Of a stretch of DNA of 64,000 nt, positions 7,688 to 15,877 are shown in pieces (position 1 is the stretch's first letter; every line of letters begins with the position of its first letter). Both the position numbers and the translations under genes were made by a program. The stretch lies in IMG/VR virus record IMGVR_UViG_3300036859_000864, positions 1 to 64,000 of that record, one strand, 5' to 3'. Source of the DNA: a virus. The notes beneath the pieces were generated by a model. That model was not told the DNA's origin and ran no database searches. It saw nothing but the letters and a program-made list of their open reading frames with translations.

Positions 7688-9034
7688 ATGACCCTGTCCT
7701 ATGCGCCGTACCCGCAGGCAGTAGCCGGATCACTTGGAGACGTGGGTCTCGGTGCGCTGACGTACCCGTCGTGGATTCCGCAGAAATGTGTGAACTGTAG
7801 CGACAGCACGTTGGCGCGCTGGAAGACCCAGATAGCCTTCGCGATGGGTTGGTACGACATCTTTCGCAACCTCGAGAAGTTTCCGGACCCGGCTCAAGCG
7901 GAACGCTTCAAGCGCTTCGGCACGTACGGGAAACCTGAGCTCGCCATGGATCCGAACAATGCGTTTTGGGCATCGACCCCCGAGCGCGTTGCAGATCACG
8001 CCGACATCGTGAAGCAAGCTTTGCGTCACGGTTCTTTTCACACGAGCACGTCGTTCACGCCCGTTGCGGCTCTCAAGACCGCCGTCAAAGCGATCGAGCA
8101 CGCTCCGGTCATGACGTTGGTGAATCCTGCCGACGCGCTCGTGCACAAGATCGTCGGCGACAAGGTGTACTACGCCGTCGCGAAAGCCATCGGCGGTGAC
8201 AAGGTCGAAGCGGCTTTGAAGGCCGGCAACAACTCGCTCGCGGATCTATCGAAGGGGAAGACGCGCGCCGAGCTCGTGAGTCAAGGTGTGGCGGTCGCCA
8301 AAACTGCGGTTGCGGAAAAGCTCACCCCCGAACAAGTGCAAGCCGTATTGGCGTCTCTTCCGCCTGAGACCGCTCAGGCGGCTCGAGACGCGCTCGCCGG
8401 CAAGACCCCCTCCGCGAGCGCGCCGGCGGCGCCCGCCGCCGCTCCCGCACCGGCACAGTTGCGGACGCTCGATCCGCCCAAGAGAGTAGCAGCGCCCCCG
8501 GCGCCGGCGGCTCCCGCGAAAGCGCCGTTGAAGACGCTCGATCCGCCAAAACGGGCCACAGCGCCCGCTTCTGCTGCCTCTGCGAAAGCAGCGCCCGCCG
8601 TTCAAGCCGCCTCGGCTACACCCGGCGCGGCCTTCACCTACGCGCCGTACCCTCGAACGGGGCTCAGTGGGCCCGAGGACGCCGTGCTGAACGCCCCGCC
8701 GCACGGAGGGCACGGGCACGGGGGAGGAGGTCACGGGGGTCACGGGGGGCACGGCGGGGGGCACGCACGCTCCTTCGCTCGAGGTGGGGGTGGAAGCCGT
8801 TGGTGGGGCGTCCCGTGGAACTACGAGGTCGTCACGACGGTCGAAACCTGCCGTACGTGGGGTGACCCGGTCGACATGATGCCGGTGGAGATGCTGACCG
8901 CGGCGCGGACGGTGCTCGGCACCTCCGGCGGGCGCCCGACGACCGTACGCGGGCCCGACGGCGTGCTCTACCTGATCGCGCTCGAGGGTAAATCTGTCAC
9001 GGCCCGACCGTGCGCCGCCGTCGCGACCTCCTGA
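7688..9034 (+). CDS. modular probable virion protein with AP-rich and His/Gly-rich linkers
   Basis: The 448 residues begin MTLSYAPYPQ, and the phrase TYAPYPRTG recurs near residue 317. An N-terminal helical part of about 230 residues is followed by an Ala/Pro linker holding two copies of (R/K)TLDPPKR, then a His/Gly tract (HGGHGHGGGGHGGHGGHGGG) that could bind metal, then a compact C-terminal domain (WWGVPWNYEVVTTVETC). The repeated APYP phrase suggests a duplicated attachment peptide. Function is unknown. Confidence 0.65.
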   Translation: MTLSYAPYPQAVAGSLGDVGLGALTYPSWIPQKCVNCSDSTLARWKTQIAFAMGWYDIFRNLEKFPDPAQAERFKRFGTYGKPELAMDPNNAFWASTPERVADHADIVKQALRHGSFHTSTSFTPVAALKTAVKAIEHAPVMTLVNPADALVHKIVGDKVYYAVAKAIGGDKVEAALKAGNNSLADLSKGKTRAELVSQGVAVAKTAVAEKLTPEQVQAVLASLPPETAQAARDALAGKTPSASAPAAPAAAPAPAQLRTLDPPKRVAAPPAPAAPAKAPLKTLDPPKRATAPASAASAKAAPAVQAASATPGAAFTYAPYPRTGLSGPEDAVLNAPPHGGHGHGGGGHGGHGGHGGGHARSFARGGGGSRWWGVPWNYEVVTTVETCRTWGDPVDMMPVEMLTAARTVLGTSGGRPTTVRGPDGVLYLIALEGKSVTARPCAAVATS

Positions 9035-9492
9035 TGGCACACGCTCAAAAAACGGATCTCCCGGGCTGGTTCCCGTTCGCTCTCGCCGCCTCGTTCCTCG
9101 TGATGGTCGGCGCCGGCGTCAAATCAGGTTGGAAGCTCTCCGGCAACGAACCGCCGCCCCCGCCGCTGCCGCCAACACCGCCGGGGACCCCGCAGGTGAA
9201 GCAGGCGGGCGTCCTTCAAGCGGAATGGGGCATCGCCGCGCCGGGGCGCTGGTTCTTCTGGTACGTGCTCCCCTACGGAGGGACTGCGTACGGGGCTCGA
9301 GGACCGGAGTACCTGACCGACCAGGCCGCGTTCCAGCTCGAGTTCGACACGACATCATCATCGCTCGGAGCGAAGCTCTACCGTTGGGTGTGGATTCCCG
9401 CGAAGGGGATCTGGGTCTACGACGCTCGGAACTCTCCGGACTTGCTCGCATCGCGTGAGATACGAGATCAGCAAGGCACAGTGGTCGGCTAA
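9034..9492 (+). CDS. membrane-anchored protein with Pro-rich neck
   Basis: The ATG at 9034 sits on the upstream TGA. The 152 residues carry one transmembrane segment (FALAASFLVMVGAGVKSGW), a run of prolines, then a soluble domain (GRWFFWYVLPYGGTAYGARG, LYRWVWIPAKGIWVYD). Its topology matches other anchored proteins in the same cluster. No family was recognised. Confidence 0.6.
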   Translation: MAHAQKTDLPGWFPFALAASFLVMVGAGVKSGWKLSGNEPPPPPLPPTPPGTPQVKQAGVLQAEWGIAAPGRWFFWYVLPYGGTAYGARGPEYLTDQAAFQLEFDTTSSSLGAKLYRWVWIPAKGIWVYDARNSPDLLASREIRDQQGTVVG

Positions 9493-9543
9493 CGAGGCAA
9501 TTCGCCTCGACCGCGACCGCCAGTGCGCGGTTACGCTTCGAGG

Positions 9544-9756
9544 ATGCTCGCACTACTCGTAGCTCTAATCGCGCTAGCCATTCTGATTTGGGGCGGAGAT
9601 CGCCTGCTCGCCTTGGCCCCGGGGAAACCGAAACTCATCGAGGCGATTCGTATCATCGCGATCGTGTGCGTCTCGCTGTACGTGCTCTCGTTGATCGCCG
9701 GGTTCTTCGGTGTGGCGGTACCTTGGTACCCTACCGCTTTCCGCGGTCGGCGCTGA
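9544..9756 (+). CDS. small two-helix membrane protein
   Basis: About 70 residues with two hydrophobic helices separated by a short basic loop (LAPGKPKLIEA). A GTG at 9523 would add seven residues. Size and topology are holin-like and it closes the left gene block, but nothing else supports a holin. Confidence 0.55.
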   Translation: MLALLVALIALAILIWGGDRLLALAPGKPKLIEAIRIIAIVCVSLYVLSLIAGFFGVAVPWYPTAFRGRR

Positions 9757-9792
9757 AAAACGAGAGTGCGGATCCTGGGATCCGCACCCTCG
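9755..9792 (-). terminator. rho-independent terminator for the nitrilase gene
   Basis: The arms at 9766-9775 and 9778-9787 (GTGCGGATCC / GGATCCGCAC) are perfect and extend by four more pairs beyond one mismatch. Read on the minus strand the hairpin is followed at once by TTTTT. It lies 10 nt past the nitrilase stop and may also stop plus-strand readthrough. Confidence 0.75.
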
Positions 9793-9801
9793 TCGATCGA
9801 T

Positions 9802-10902
9802 TCAGTCGACCGGAAGACCGCCGGCTGCCGCAGCTTCCGCAACCGCGTCTACCGAGACCTCATGCGCATCGGCCGCTCGCGTGAAATCCTCTCTCGACAT
9901 CGGAGGAACAGTGCTCCAGCCGCCACCTCCGTCTCGGATCTGAAGTCGGAGGATGTCCGGGCGCGAGTAGTGCCCGAGTGAATCCACGATCGCCTTCACG
10001 GCCTTGATCATCACTGCGGGGCAATCGGCGTAAATGATCGTCTGCGTGTTGAAAACTGGCGGTGCAAGATCCAACGAAAGAGGAGCGATGATGGCGCTCC
10101 CTCCGTTCGCCCAATCGATGTTCATATTTCCGTGAAAGGGGAAACTCGGATCTATGTCCGCTGGGTCTTGAATGCCGCTGGCGAGAAGCGTGAACGCGCC
10201 TGCTTCTAGAGCATGAGCACGCGCGGCGTGGTATCCCCAAAAATTCCCGGCTGCGGTGGGTTCCTGAAGACGCGGTCCTTCCAAAGAGAACGATCCAGGA
10301 AAGCAGGCGACATGGAAATCTGCACCCTTCCCTATGATCGCCGATCGCACCAAAGACATGAGGTTCTCTCCGCAAACGAGACCGCTGATTCGACCTATGT
10401 CCGTGTCGAAGGTCGCTAGATCGGAAGCGTCTCCGCGCCCCCAATACATGCGCTCCATAAATGTAGGCATGAGTTTCCGATGCCGCCCCATCAACTTTCC
10501 GTGTCGGTTGAAGAAAAGTATCGTGTTGTAAATCGTCTGACAGCCAGGTCTGGGATCGATCTCGTTCACACCCATGACGACGTTGGCGTTAGCCCGACGC
10601 GCTGCCTCTCCGATACGATCCGTGTCGTCGCTGGGTACCAGAATGGCGGCGTCGTGAAATATCGTTTGTGCCGCTACGAATTGAGACGCCTGAGTGTCCC
10701 ACCCTTCCGTCCAAAACGGATAGCCGGCAAGCCACACTTCCGGGAACGCGATCAGCTCGGCGCCGGCGGCGCCCGCCTCCAAGATCGCAGCGACCGCCCG
10801 ATCGATAGATACGTCGCGGTTGAGAAACTTGGGGGACTTTTGAACGACGGCCACCTTCACTGAATCGCGGCCGTTCATCACTTTGGTCTTCGTAGTAGTC
10901 AT
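9802..10902 (-). CDS. nitrilase
   Basis: The 366-residue carbon-nitrogen hydrolase has the intact triad: Glu55 in IAFPEVW, Lys143 in HRKLMPTFMER and Cys177 in GLVCGENLMSL. Length and the YWGRGD segment fit the nitrilase branch that hydrolyses nitriles to carboxylic acids; the nucleophile elbow is CGEN where CWEN is usual. AAAGGA precedes the ATG by 5 nt. It is a monocistronic unit with its own promoter-like leader and terminator, so it looks like an acquired metabolic gene. The substrate is unknown. Confidence 0.85.
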   Translation of the reverse strand: MTTTKTKVMNGRDSVKVAVVQKSPKFLNRDVSIDRAVAAILEAGAAGAELIAFPEVWLAGYPFWTEGWDTQASQFVAAQTIFHDAAILVPSDDTDRIGEAARRANANVVMGVNEIDPRPGCQTIYNTILFFNRHGKLMGRHRKLMPTFMERMYWGRGDASDLATFDTDIGRISGLVCGENLMSLVRSAIIGKGADFHVACFPGSFSLEGPRLQEPTAAGNFWGYHAARAHALEAGAFTLLASGIQDPADIDPSFPFHGNMNIDWANGGSAIIAPLSLDLAPPVFNTQTIIYADCPAVMIKAVKAIVDSLGHYSRPDILRLQIRDGGGGWSTVPPMSREDFTRAADAHEVSVDAVAEAAAAGGLPVD

Positions 10903-11035
10903 GTGTTTCCTTTCCCCAGAAAAATGGGGGATCTGTGCTTTGCCGTATCACGGCGTGAGGCACGTACTCAGCAACGAAATTGTTTACGTCGCCCGCGGCG
11001 CTCGAGGCGCCGTTTGAGGTTGGTTCTACGGCACC
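10903..11035 (-). promoter_or_regulatory. nitrilase leader and promoter region
   Basis: On the minus strand TTGCTG and TGATAC are separated by about 18 nt, upstream of a small hairpin (CCCCA / TGGGG) and the Shine-Dalgarno AAAGGA. A perfect CGGCGC-TCGAG-GCGCCG hairpin at 10996-11012 lies just beyond the stop of the upstream minus-strand operon and may end it, though no T tract follows. Confidence 0.4.
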
Positions 11036-11167
11036 CTACCGGTCAGGAACCGGCCTTTGATCGACAACAAGCGCCCCCGAAGCGAGTACCGCCAATGTAG
11101 TCAGAAAAACCCTAGCTCGACGAAATCGGGCGACCGGATCGTAGCGCGACCAGAACTTGGGGTGCAT
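11036..11167 (-). CDS. 43-residue membrane protein
   Basis: The short frame starts MHPKFWSRYDPVARF and continues into a single hydrophobic helix (VFLTTLAVLASGALVV). Its ATG lies 1 nt beyond the stop of the lipoprotein gene. It is the last gene of the operon running from 13154. No family is known to me. Confidence 0.5.
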   Translation of the reverse strand: MHPKFWSRYDPVARFRRARVFLTTLAVLASGALVVDQRPVPDR

Positions 11168-11168
11168 C

Positions 11169-11429
11169 TCACCGGCAGGCTTGCCGCTCTTCGAGCCAAC
11201 GAAGCGTAGCCACGTCCGCTTCGGGGCAATCCTCAGCGTTGCCGGCCTGCACGCACGCGAGGACGGCTGGGATGACCTGAGACGTCATCTCGGCGCGCTG
11301 TAGTTCAACCTGCGCTGCGGAACAATGCCCGATGCCGAAGCGAGGCGGAGGAGTTCCCTTGGGGCATGCTGAAATCGCGAGAGCCCAGATACCGATACCG
11401 ATCAGGTGTTTCATTCTAGGTAAGATCAT
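11169..11429 (-). CDS. small lipoprotein
   Basis: The 86 residues have a signal peptide ending in the lipobox-like AISAC. The mature part has four more Cys. AAAGG lies 6 nt before the ATG at 11429, and the start overlaps the upstream stop (ATGA); an internal Met at 11414 is the alternative. Phage lipoproteins include outer-membrane spanins and exclusion proteins; neither is demonstrated. Confidence 0.65.
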   Translation of the reverse strand: MILPRMKHLIGIGIWALAISACPKGTPPPRFGIGHCSAAQVELQRAEMTSQVIPAVLACVQAGNAEDCPEADVATLRWLEERQACR

Positions 11430-11614
11430 ACCAGACCTTTGAAGCGCCTACAGCCGCCGCCGGCGCCGAAGATCTTGAGGCGCCTTGGCCGCATAGCTCG
11501 ATTAGGTTCTCCGCACAGGCCGATGCGCGTCTCGCGCGTCCCGATCGGCCAATCTTTCGGCATCGGCTCGCCGGGGAGCTCGCTCCAGTACACGCAGCCT
11601 GAGCATCGTTTCAC
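11426..11614 (-). CDS. small CxxC protein
   Basis: A GTG at 11614 overlaps the upstream stop (GTGA) and gives 62 residues beginning MKRCSGCVYWSELPGE, with Cys near the middle and end (GLCGEP, GGCRRF). It is probably a zinc-binding fold. No function was recognised. Confidence 0.6.
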   Translation of the reverse strand: MKRCSGCVYWSELPGEPMPKDWPIGTRETRIGLCGEPNRAMRPRRLKIFGAGGGCRRFKGLV

Positions 11615-11862
11615 CGAAATCGATCCTTGACGATGTGCTCGCCCCACGGTCCGAGACGGCGCCCTTCGATCGGAGGATCTTGAGAGCGTGCTCGCACGCA
11701 GAGGTCATGTGCGCGATCCAAGACCCTGTGCCCTTGCTCTAAACCGTCACGGTTCCGATCGTCCCTGTAGCAGCTCCGAGCGAGTCCGATGGCGTCTTGC
11801 AACGCGCCGATCACGATGAGCAAATCTCGGCGAGTTGGGCGTCGTTTTCGAGCTCCGATCAC
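11611..11862 (-). CDS. small basic protein of unknown function
   Basis: The GTG at 11862 overlaps the upstream stop (GTGA), giving 83 residues. The Arg/Lys-rich N-terminus (GARKRRPTRRDLL) is followed by helices. The longer reading in this frame would overlap the upstream gene by 70 nt or more and was not used. Confidence 0.5.
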   Translation of the reverse strand: MIGARKRRPTRRDLLIVIGALQDAIGLARSCYRDDRNRDGLEQGHRVLDRAHDLCVRARSQDPPIEGRRLGPWGEHIVKDRFR

Positions 11863-12050
11863 GCTTTTACGTCCCCTATGACGCAGTCGGAGGAGTGCCC
11901 GAACATCCACGAGTGTGAAAGACGCCATTTCGCGTGTTTGAAACACACGTGCTTGCACCCGCGACGGTCATGCGCCGTCATGTACGCTAGCTCATCCTTC
12001 TTGTCGAAGACGAGACAATAGTAGCACTTGAGTTTGGTTACTTCTCCCAT
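11859..12050 (-). CDS. zinc-finger-like protein
   Basis: The 63 residues contain KCYYCLVF and later GCKHVCFKH, a four-ligand zinc-site pattern. The start overlaps the upstream gene by 13 nt. No function was recognised. Confidence 0.6.
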   Translation of the reverse strand: MGEVTKLKCYYCLVFDKKDELAYMTAHDRRGCKHVCFKHAKWRLSHSWMFGHSSDCVIGDVKA

Positions 12051-12391
12051 GGCAACTTGACCCTCGCGGCTCGCGCACGTTGTTCCGCCTGTCGTTCGGG
12101 CGAGAGCTTCGAAAACAGATTCGCCGGCTTCTCGTCCGGCGCCCCTCGCTTTCGAAGATCGGCCGTGTGCCAGATCTCAGCGATCTTGTCGCGCTGCGCT
12201 TGCGAGAACTCGAGCGAGTCGTCGAACTGTCGACGCACGCTTTTGATGAAGTCCTTCTCCCAATCCGAGAAGTACACGCCGCCGCGTGTAACCGGAACGT
12301 TGACGAGCTCGTCGAGATCATCGAGCTGCTTCAACGCAGCCGTATCGTTGCGGAGCTCGAGGATAGTCGGACAGTCTTCTCTGGCCGTCAT
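12038..12391 (-). CDS. conserved phage-type hypothetical protein
   Basis: The ATG at 12391 overlaps the upstream stop (ATGA). The 117 residues include FSDWEKDFIKSVRRQFDD, which I have seen in phage hypothetical proteins, and a basic helical tail. It is probably a small helical accessory factor. Confidence 0.6.
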   Translation of the reverse strand: MTAREDCPTILELRNDTAALKQLDDLDELVNVPVTRGGVYFSDWEKDFIKSVRRQFDDSLEFSQAQRDKIAEIWHTADLRKRGAPDEKPANLFSKLSPERQAEQRARAARVKLPWEK

Positions 12392-12999
12392 GTTTTCCCC
12401 ACAACGTACGCAATGCGCCAATCCTGTCCGCAACGCATTTCAATGTAGTCTCCGACACCGACATCGAGGCCGGCATCACGACAATCCTGCAACCTAGCGA
12501 GCATCGCGTCGGCCCGTAGAATGTGCGACGCATCGATCGTTTCTCGAGGTACCTGACACGTGCGTAGAGAGGTAGCCCTCTCGATGAATTGCGCCTGTTC
12601 AGGCAAGTGCACCAGCACGAGCGGGAACTTTTGCCGGGCCACGACCTTCGGCCATTGCTCGCAGGCGTAGTCGAGCGCCGCTTGCGGTGCCGCGCGCGGG
12701 AACCCCTGCACGTAGAAACCGGAGTTGCACGCGCCGCGCGGGTCTCCCGACCGATCCCACCAGAAGAACCCATGCCAGAACGGCCTGCCACCACCTACCC
12801 AATGAACGCGCCCGTCGGGAACGTCCGGCACCTTGCGGTTGCGCAACAGCCCAGAGTCCAGCAAGCCGTCGTCCCACGGGAACCCGGGAGGGTGCTCGCT
12901 GAAAAAATCCGAACCACCGCGCAGCAAGTCTCTCAGACCGTGACCCCCGTACCCGAATCCGAAATACAGCGCGCGTTTCTCTTTTACTATTTCGATCAT
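12388..12999 (-). CDS. unknown protein
   Basis: The ATG at 12999 overlaps the stop of the preceding 52-residue gene. The 203 residues begin MIEIVKEKRALYFGFGYGG and are rich in Trp, Gly and Phe in the middle (HWVGGGRPFWHGFFWWD), with a helical C-terminal half. No family was recognised. Confidence 0.6.
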   Translation of the reverse strand: MIEIVKEKRALYFGFGYGGHGLRDLLRGGSDFFSEHPPGFPWDDGLLDSGLLRNRKVPDVPDGRVHWVGGGRPFWHGFFWWDRSGDPRGACNSGFYVQGFPRAAPQAALDYACEQWPKVVARQKFPLVLVHLPEQAQFIERATSLRTCQVPRETIDASHILRADAMLARLQDCRDAGLDVGVGDYIEMRCGQDWRIAYVVGKT

Positions 13000-13154
13000 G
13001 GCGGCGGCGCTATCTTGATCGCGGCAGACCCGTCTTTTCGGAGCTCGACGTCGCAGCGGACGACTTCGGTGAGCTCGATCATTCCTCCGCGTTGCGCCCA
13101 CACGATGATCGCCTCCTTCACTTGAAGCGGGGTTAGCAGTGCCGTTTTCTTCAT
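12996..13154 (-). CDS. 52-residue hypothetical protein
   Basis: The frame starts MKKTALLTPLQVKEAIIVWA and ends in a Pro tail. AGGAG lies 6 nt before the ATG, a textbook ribosome-binding site for the first gene of the minus operon ending at 11036. The QVKEAI...V....E pattern resembles small phage proteins that read as compact alpha/beta folds. Confidence 0.65.
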   Translation of the reverse strand: MKKTALLTPLQVKEAIIVWAQRGGMIELTEVVRCDVELRKDGSAAIKIAPPP

Positions 13155-13181
13155 CTTCAACTCCTGGTACTATTCTCGGCC

Positions 13182-14183
13182 ATGGCCCTCAAAGAAGTCT
13201 TCGCCCCTCATCTCAACCGCAACGTGAAACTCGGACGCCTGCCGCGCGCGGCCGGCAAACAGCGTCTTCACCTTTCCGATTTCATCTCTCACGCGATGCT
13301 CCCGCCGCCGCCGCCGTCCGTAGACTACTGGCCGAAAGCTGACTCTGTCCTCAAGGACATCTACGCGAACGACACGCTTGGAGACTGCGTGATCGCGGGC
13401 GGCTACCATGTTCTCGGAGTCGAGATCGGAAACGCGACAGGTGTGCCGTTCCACGCAACGAAGGCGCAAATCATTGCCGACTACTCGGCCATCGGGGGAT
13501 ACGTCCCGGGCAAATCGTCGACCGACAACGGCTGCAACGAAGAGGTCGCTTTCGACTACTGGAAGAAACACGGCTTCGCGAACGGGTCGAAGATCCTCGG
13601 CGCCATCTCGATCAACGCCTCGAGCAAGGCGGACATCCAAGCCGCCTGCTACCTGTTCGAGAACCTCTTCTTCGGCGTCGGTCTTCCCGACGCTTGGATT
13701 ACCCCGTTCCCGGCCGGGCCCGGCTACGTATGGGGCGTGAAGGGACACTCGGACCCGAACAACGGCCACTGCTTCATCGCTACCGGCTACGGCCCGAGCG
13801 GCGTCACCATCGACTCGTGGGGCCTCAAAGGCGTCATCACGTACGATGCCGTAGCTGCCTACGCCGGCCCCTCGAGCGGAGGCGAGCTCTATGCCGTCAT
13901 CACCGCCGACCAGCTCGCCAAGGGGCAGAGCAAGGCGCCCAACGGCCTCGCCTGGGGGGATCTGATCGCGGCGTTCAACGCCCTCGGTGGAAATCTTCCG
14001 GTCCCTCCACCTCCGGCGCCTCCCCCGCCCGTCTATGTCCAGACGCAGACCATGTCCCTCGGCGTCTGCCAGCTCGTGGCACTCGACCTCCTGCACAACT
14101 GCGGCCTCGAGTCTCTTCCGCGCGTCAAAGCCGAACAACTCGTCACCGACAGCATCGCGAAGCACTGGCCGCGAATCTCGTGA
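13182..14183 (+). CDS. papain-like cysteine peptidase domain protein
   Basis: The 333 residues contain NDTLGDCVIAGGYH (candidate nucleophile Cys69), NGHCFIATGYG (His196) and VTIDSWG (Asp211, where papains have NSWG). Order and spacing fit the C1/C39 papain fold. A Pro-rich linker and a C-terminal helical domain follow. It may process virion or host proteins, or be an inactive relative. An extended -10-like TGGTACTAT ends 9 nt before the ATG and no Shine-Dalgarno is visible, so the message may be nearly leaderless. Confidence 0.65.
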   Translation: MALKEVFAPHLNRNVKLGRLPRAAGKQRLHLSDFISHAMLPPPPPSVDYWPKADSVLKDIYANDTLGDCVIAGGYHVLGVEIGNATGVPFHATKAQIIADYSAIGGYVPGKSSTDNGCNEEVAFDYWKKHGFANGSKILGAISINASSKADIQAACYLFENLFFGVGLPDAWITPFPAGPGYVWGVKGHSDPNNGHCFIATGYGPSGVTIDSWGLKGVITYDAVAAYAGPSSGGELYAVITADQLAKGQSKAPNGLAWGDLIAAFNALGGNLPVPPPPAPPPPVYVQTQTMSLGVCQLVALDLLHNCGLESLPRVKAEQLVTDSIAKHWPRIS

Positions 14184-14201
14184 TACTCTGGTGAGACCCA
14201 A

Positions 14202-14295
14202 GCGCCGAGGCGAGAGCCCGGGGAGCCGTGGGACGAGTCTAGTTGTCGGACTCGCCCAAACCCTCCGAGACAACCGTCCGCTCTCGTCTCGGCGC
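14202..14295 (+). ncRNA. structured RNA candidate A (long stem enclosing a pseudoknot)
   Basis: The arms 14202-14217 and 14280-14295 pair over all 16 positions with one G-U. Inside, CGAGTC (14234-14239) pairs with GACTCG (14249-14254) and GTTGTC (14242-14247) pairs with GACAAC (14269-14274); the order of the arms makes this an H-type pseudoknot. It lies 18 nt past the stop of the papain-like gene, between convergent genes. It could be a 3' element or small RNA; a plain terminator would not need the pseudoknot. The plus strand is assumed from position. Confidence 0.55.
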
Positions 14296-14299
14296 TGAA

Positions 14300-14503
14300 T
14301 CACTTCTCGATCCGTTTCGTGTCGGTGGGATCACTGAAATCGAACGACAAGACGAGCTCTCGTCTCCTGCGCTCGACGGCTTCGATGTCCGAGTGTGACC
14401 AGTACGACCCGAGCACATCGGATCGTACCGATTGCGGGAGCCTGTCGAGTAGCCACACGATGACGGAGGCCGCTCGAGAGAGCGGGTAGATACGGTTGCT
14501 CAT
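14300..14503 (-). CDS. small hypothetical protein
   Basis: The 67 residues are ATGA-coupled to the upstream gene. The sequence is helical (SRAASVIVWLLDRLPQSV) with a charged C-terminal half. It is the last gene of the minus operon that carries the ATPase. Confidence 0.6.
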   Translation of the reverse strand: MSNRIYPLSRAASVIVWLLDRLPQSVRSDVLGSYWSHSDIEAVERRRRELVLSFDFSDPTDTKRIEK

Positions 14504-14703
14504 CTCCGCGCCTTGTCGCCGCTCCGGAAGTGTTCGACGAACCAGTCGACCGACCGTTGCGGAGGGAGGACCCCATCGTTTACGGCGGCGAGGATGTCTG
14601 CGGCGCGGCTACAGACACCGCCCGCCCGCGGGGACCCGTCGGCGGCGATGCGCGTCAGCTCCGCGCGTTCTTCGGGCGTGATGATCTCGAGCTCAAGCAT
14701 CAT
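14500..14703 (-). CDS. small hypothetical protein
   Basis: The 67 residues begin MMLELEIITPEERAELTRI and look like a compact helical protein. The ATG overlaps the stop of the ATPase gene. The longer extension of this frame is the antisense-shifted shadow of that gene and was discarded. Confidence 0.6.
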   Translation of the reverse strand: MMLELEIITPEERAELTRIAADGSPRAGGVCSRAADILAAVNDGVLPPQRSVDWFVEHFRSGDKARR

Positions 14704-15626
14704 TCGACGAGCTCGGCAGCGAGCCACTTCGGATCTTCCGCCTTCGCCCGATCGACGACGTCGGCCATCACCACGGTGAGCCCCTTCAAGTCGATCGGCG
14801 TCAGCTTCTTTTGCTTGAACGCTTTCCCTCCGACCTTCGGCGTCGCCGACGTGTCGAGAGTCTCGATCGGAAGAATGCGTACGATCTTCGAGATCTTGAG
14901 CCACTGAGGACTCCACACGTACGGAGCGCCCACCTCTAGCGTTGGGAGGACGTCCGCCAGATCTCCCTCGAACCCCTTGTCGCTCAACCAGTACTTGAGC
15001 GCCTTTCGTTCGTGCGGACCGTTCATCTGGAACGCGAACACACACTCGGTTTGGTTGAGAGCCTTCTTCGAGATCTCTTGCGGGCGCTGCGAGATGAAAC
15101 TGATCCCGATACCGTGCGGGCGACCCTGTTTGGCTAGCCTCTGGAACTCGTGAAGCATTTGCTCTTCGCCGCGTTGGCAATTCTCGGGAACGAAATCCTG
15201 GCACTCTTCGAGCACCAAATGCACTGCACTGGGCGCCGCCTTCTTTCGCTGAAAGAAGCGTTTCGCGAAAGCTGTCGCGAACCGGGTTCGTTCGGCGTCT
15301 AGCATCTGACTTACGTCGAGCACCACGCTGATTCCGCGATCAACGATCAGGTTGGCTACGAGCTCACCAGAAGCCGGTTCGAGCGGGATGTCTCCGTGAA
15401 GACCACCGAACACCGGAATCTTGAAAGCTTTCGGACCGAGACGGAGACCTGCCCACCCGCCGGATCCATCCAAGACGATGACCTGCGCTTTGATGCGCAG
15501 CATTTGCTCCACCATGCGCTTGCAGCCAAATGTCTTGCCAGATCCAGTCCGGCCTAGGTACGCTAGCTTTTGCGTGACCGCGTCAGGGGGCAGAGACAAC
15601 TCGGTGGAGATTCGAAGCTTTTTCAT
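14700..15626 (-). CDS. HerA/FtsK-type P-loop ATPase
   Basis: The 308-residue protein has Walker A YLGRTGSGKT (residues 25-32), Walker B VHLVLEE (Glu140-Glu141), and ISQRP (179-183) as the sensor motif typical of HerA-like helicases/translocases (DUF87). GAAAGG is 8 nt upstream of the ATG. The family pumps DNA and includes genome-packaging ATPases of tailless viruses, but closely similar proteins are widespread in mobile elements. A DNA-translocation or conflict role is inferred; packaging is speculative. Confidence 0.75.
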   Translation of the reverse strand: MKKLRISTELSLPPDAVTQKLAYLGRTGSGKTFGCKRMVEQMLRIKAQVIVLDGSGGWAGLRLGPKAFKIPVFGGLHGDIPLEPASGELVANLIVDRGISVVLDVSQMLDAERTRFATAFAKRFFQRKKAAPSAVHLVLEECQDFVPENCQRGEEQMLHEFQRLAKQGRPHGIGISFISQRPQEISKKALNQTECVFAFQMNGPHERKALKYWLSDKGFEGDLADVLPTLEVGAPYVWSPQWLKISKIVRILPIETLDTSATPKVGGKAFKQKKLTPIDLKGLTVVMADVVDRAKAEDPKWLAAELVE

Positions 15627-15640
15627 CAGATCAACCTTTC

Positions 15641-15877
15641 TCAAGTCACTGGCTCCTGACGTCGACCATCTACGACCCACCGCACTTCGCGCACGCTAAC
15701 GCCGGCGAGCCCGATCAAAGACGGCGCTGTAAGGTCGCCCCCAGAGACGCGCCAGATCCTACGCTCCCAATAGACCACGATGCCGTGATCCGGGTGCACT
15801 CCAGCATCCCAGTCGCCCCGCTCATGAAGCGTTCGAGCGACCAGGAAGCGCGCAAGATCTACGGCGACGACGCTCAT
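15641..15877 (-). CDS. small hypothetical protein
   Basis: The 78-residue protein has a helical N-terminus and a beta-rich centre (GIVVYWERRIWRVSGGDLTA). It is ATGA-coupled to the upstream coiled-coil gene and lies just before the ATPase. No family was recognised. Confidence 0.6.
   Translation of the reverse strand: MSVVAVDLARFLVARTLHERGDWDAGVHPDHGIVVYWERRIWRVSGGDLTAPSLIGLAGVSVREVRWVVDGRRQEPVT

Noticed and set aside
14700-15626. Calling the HerA-like protein a genome-packaging ATPase
   Set aside because: Closely similar HerA-type proteins are widespread in mobile elements, and no capsid gene is linked. Kept as a general translocase, with packaging only as a hypothesis.
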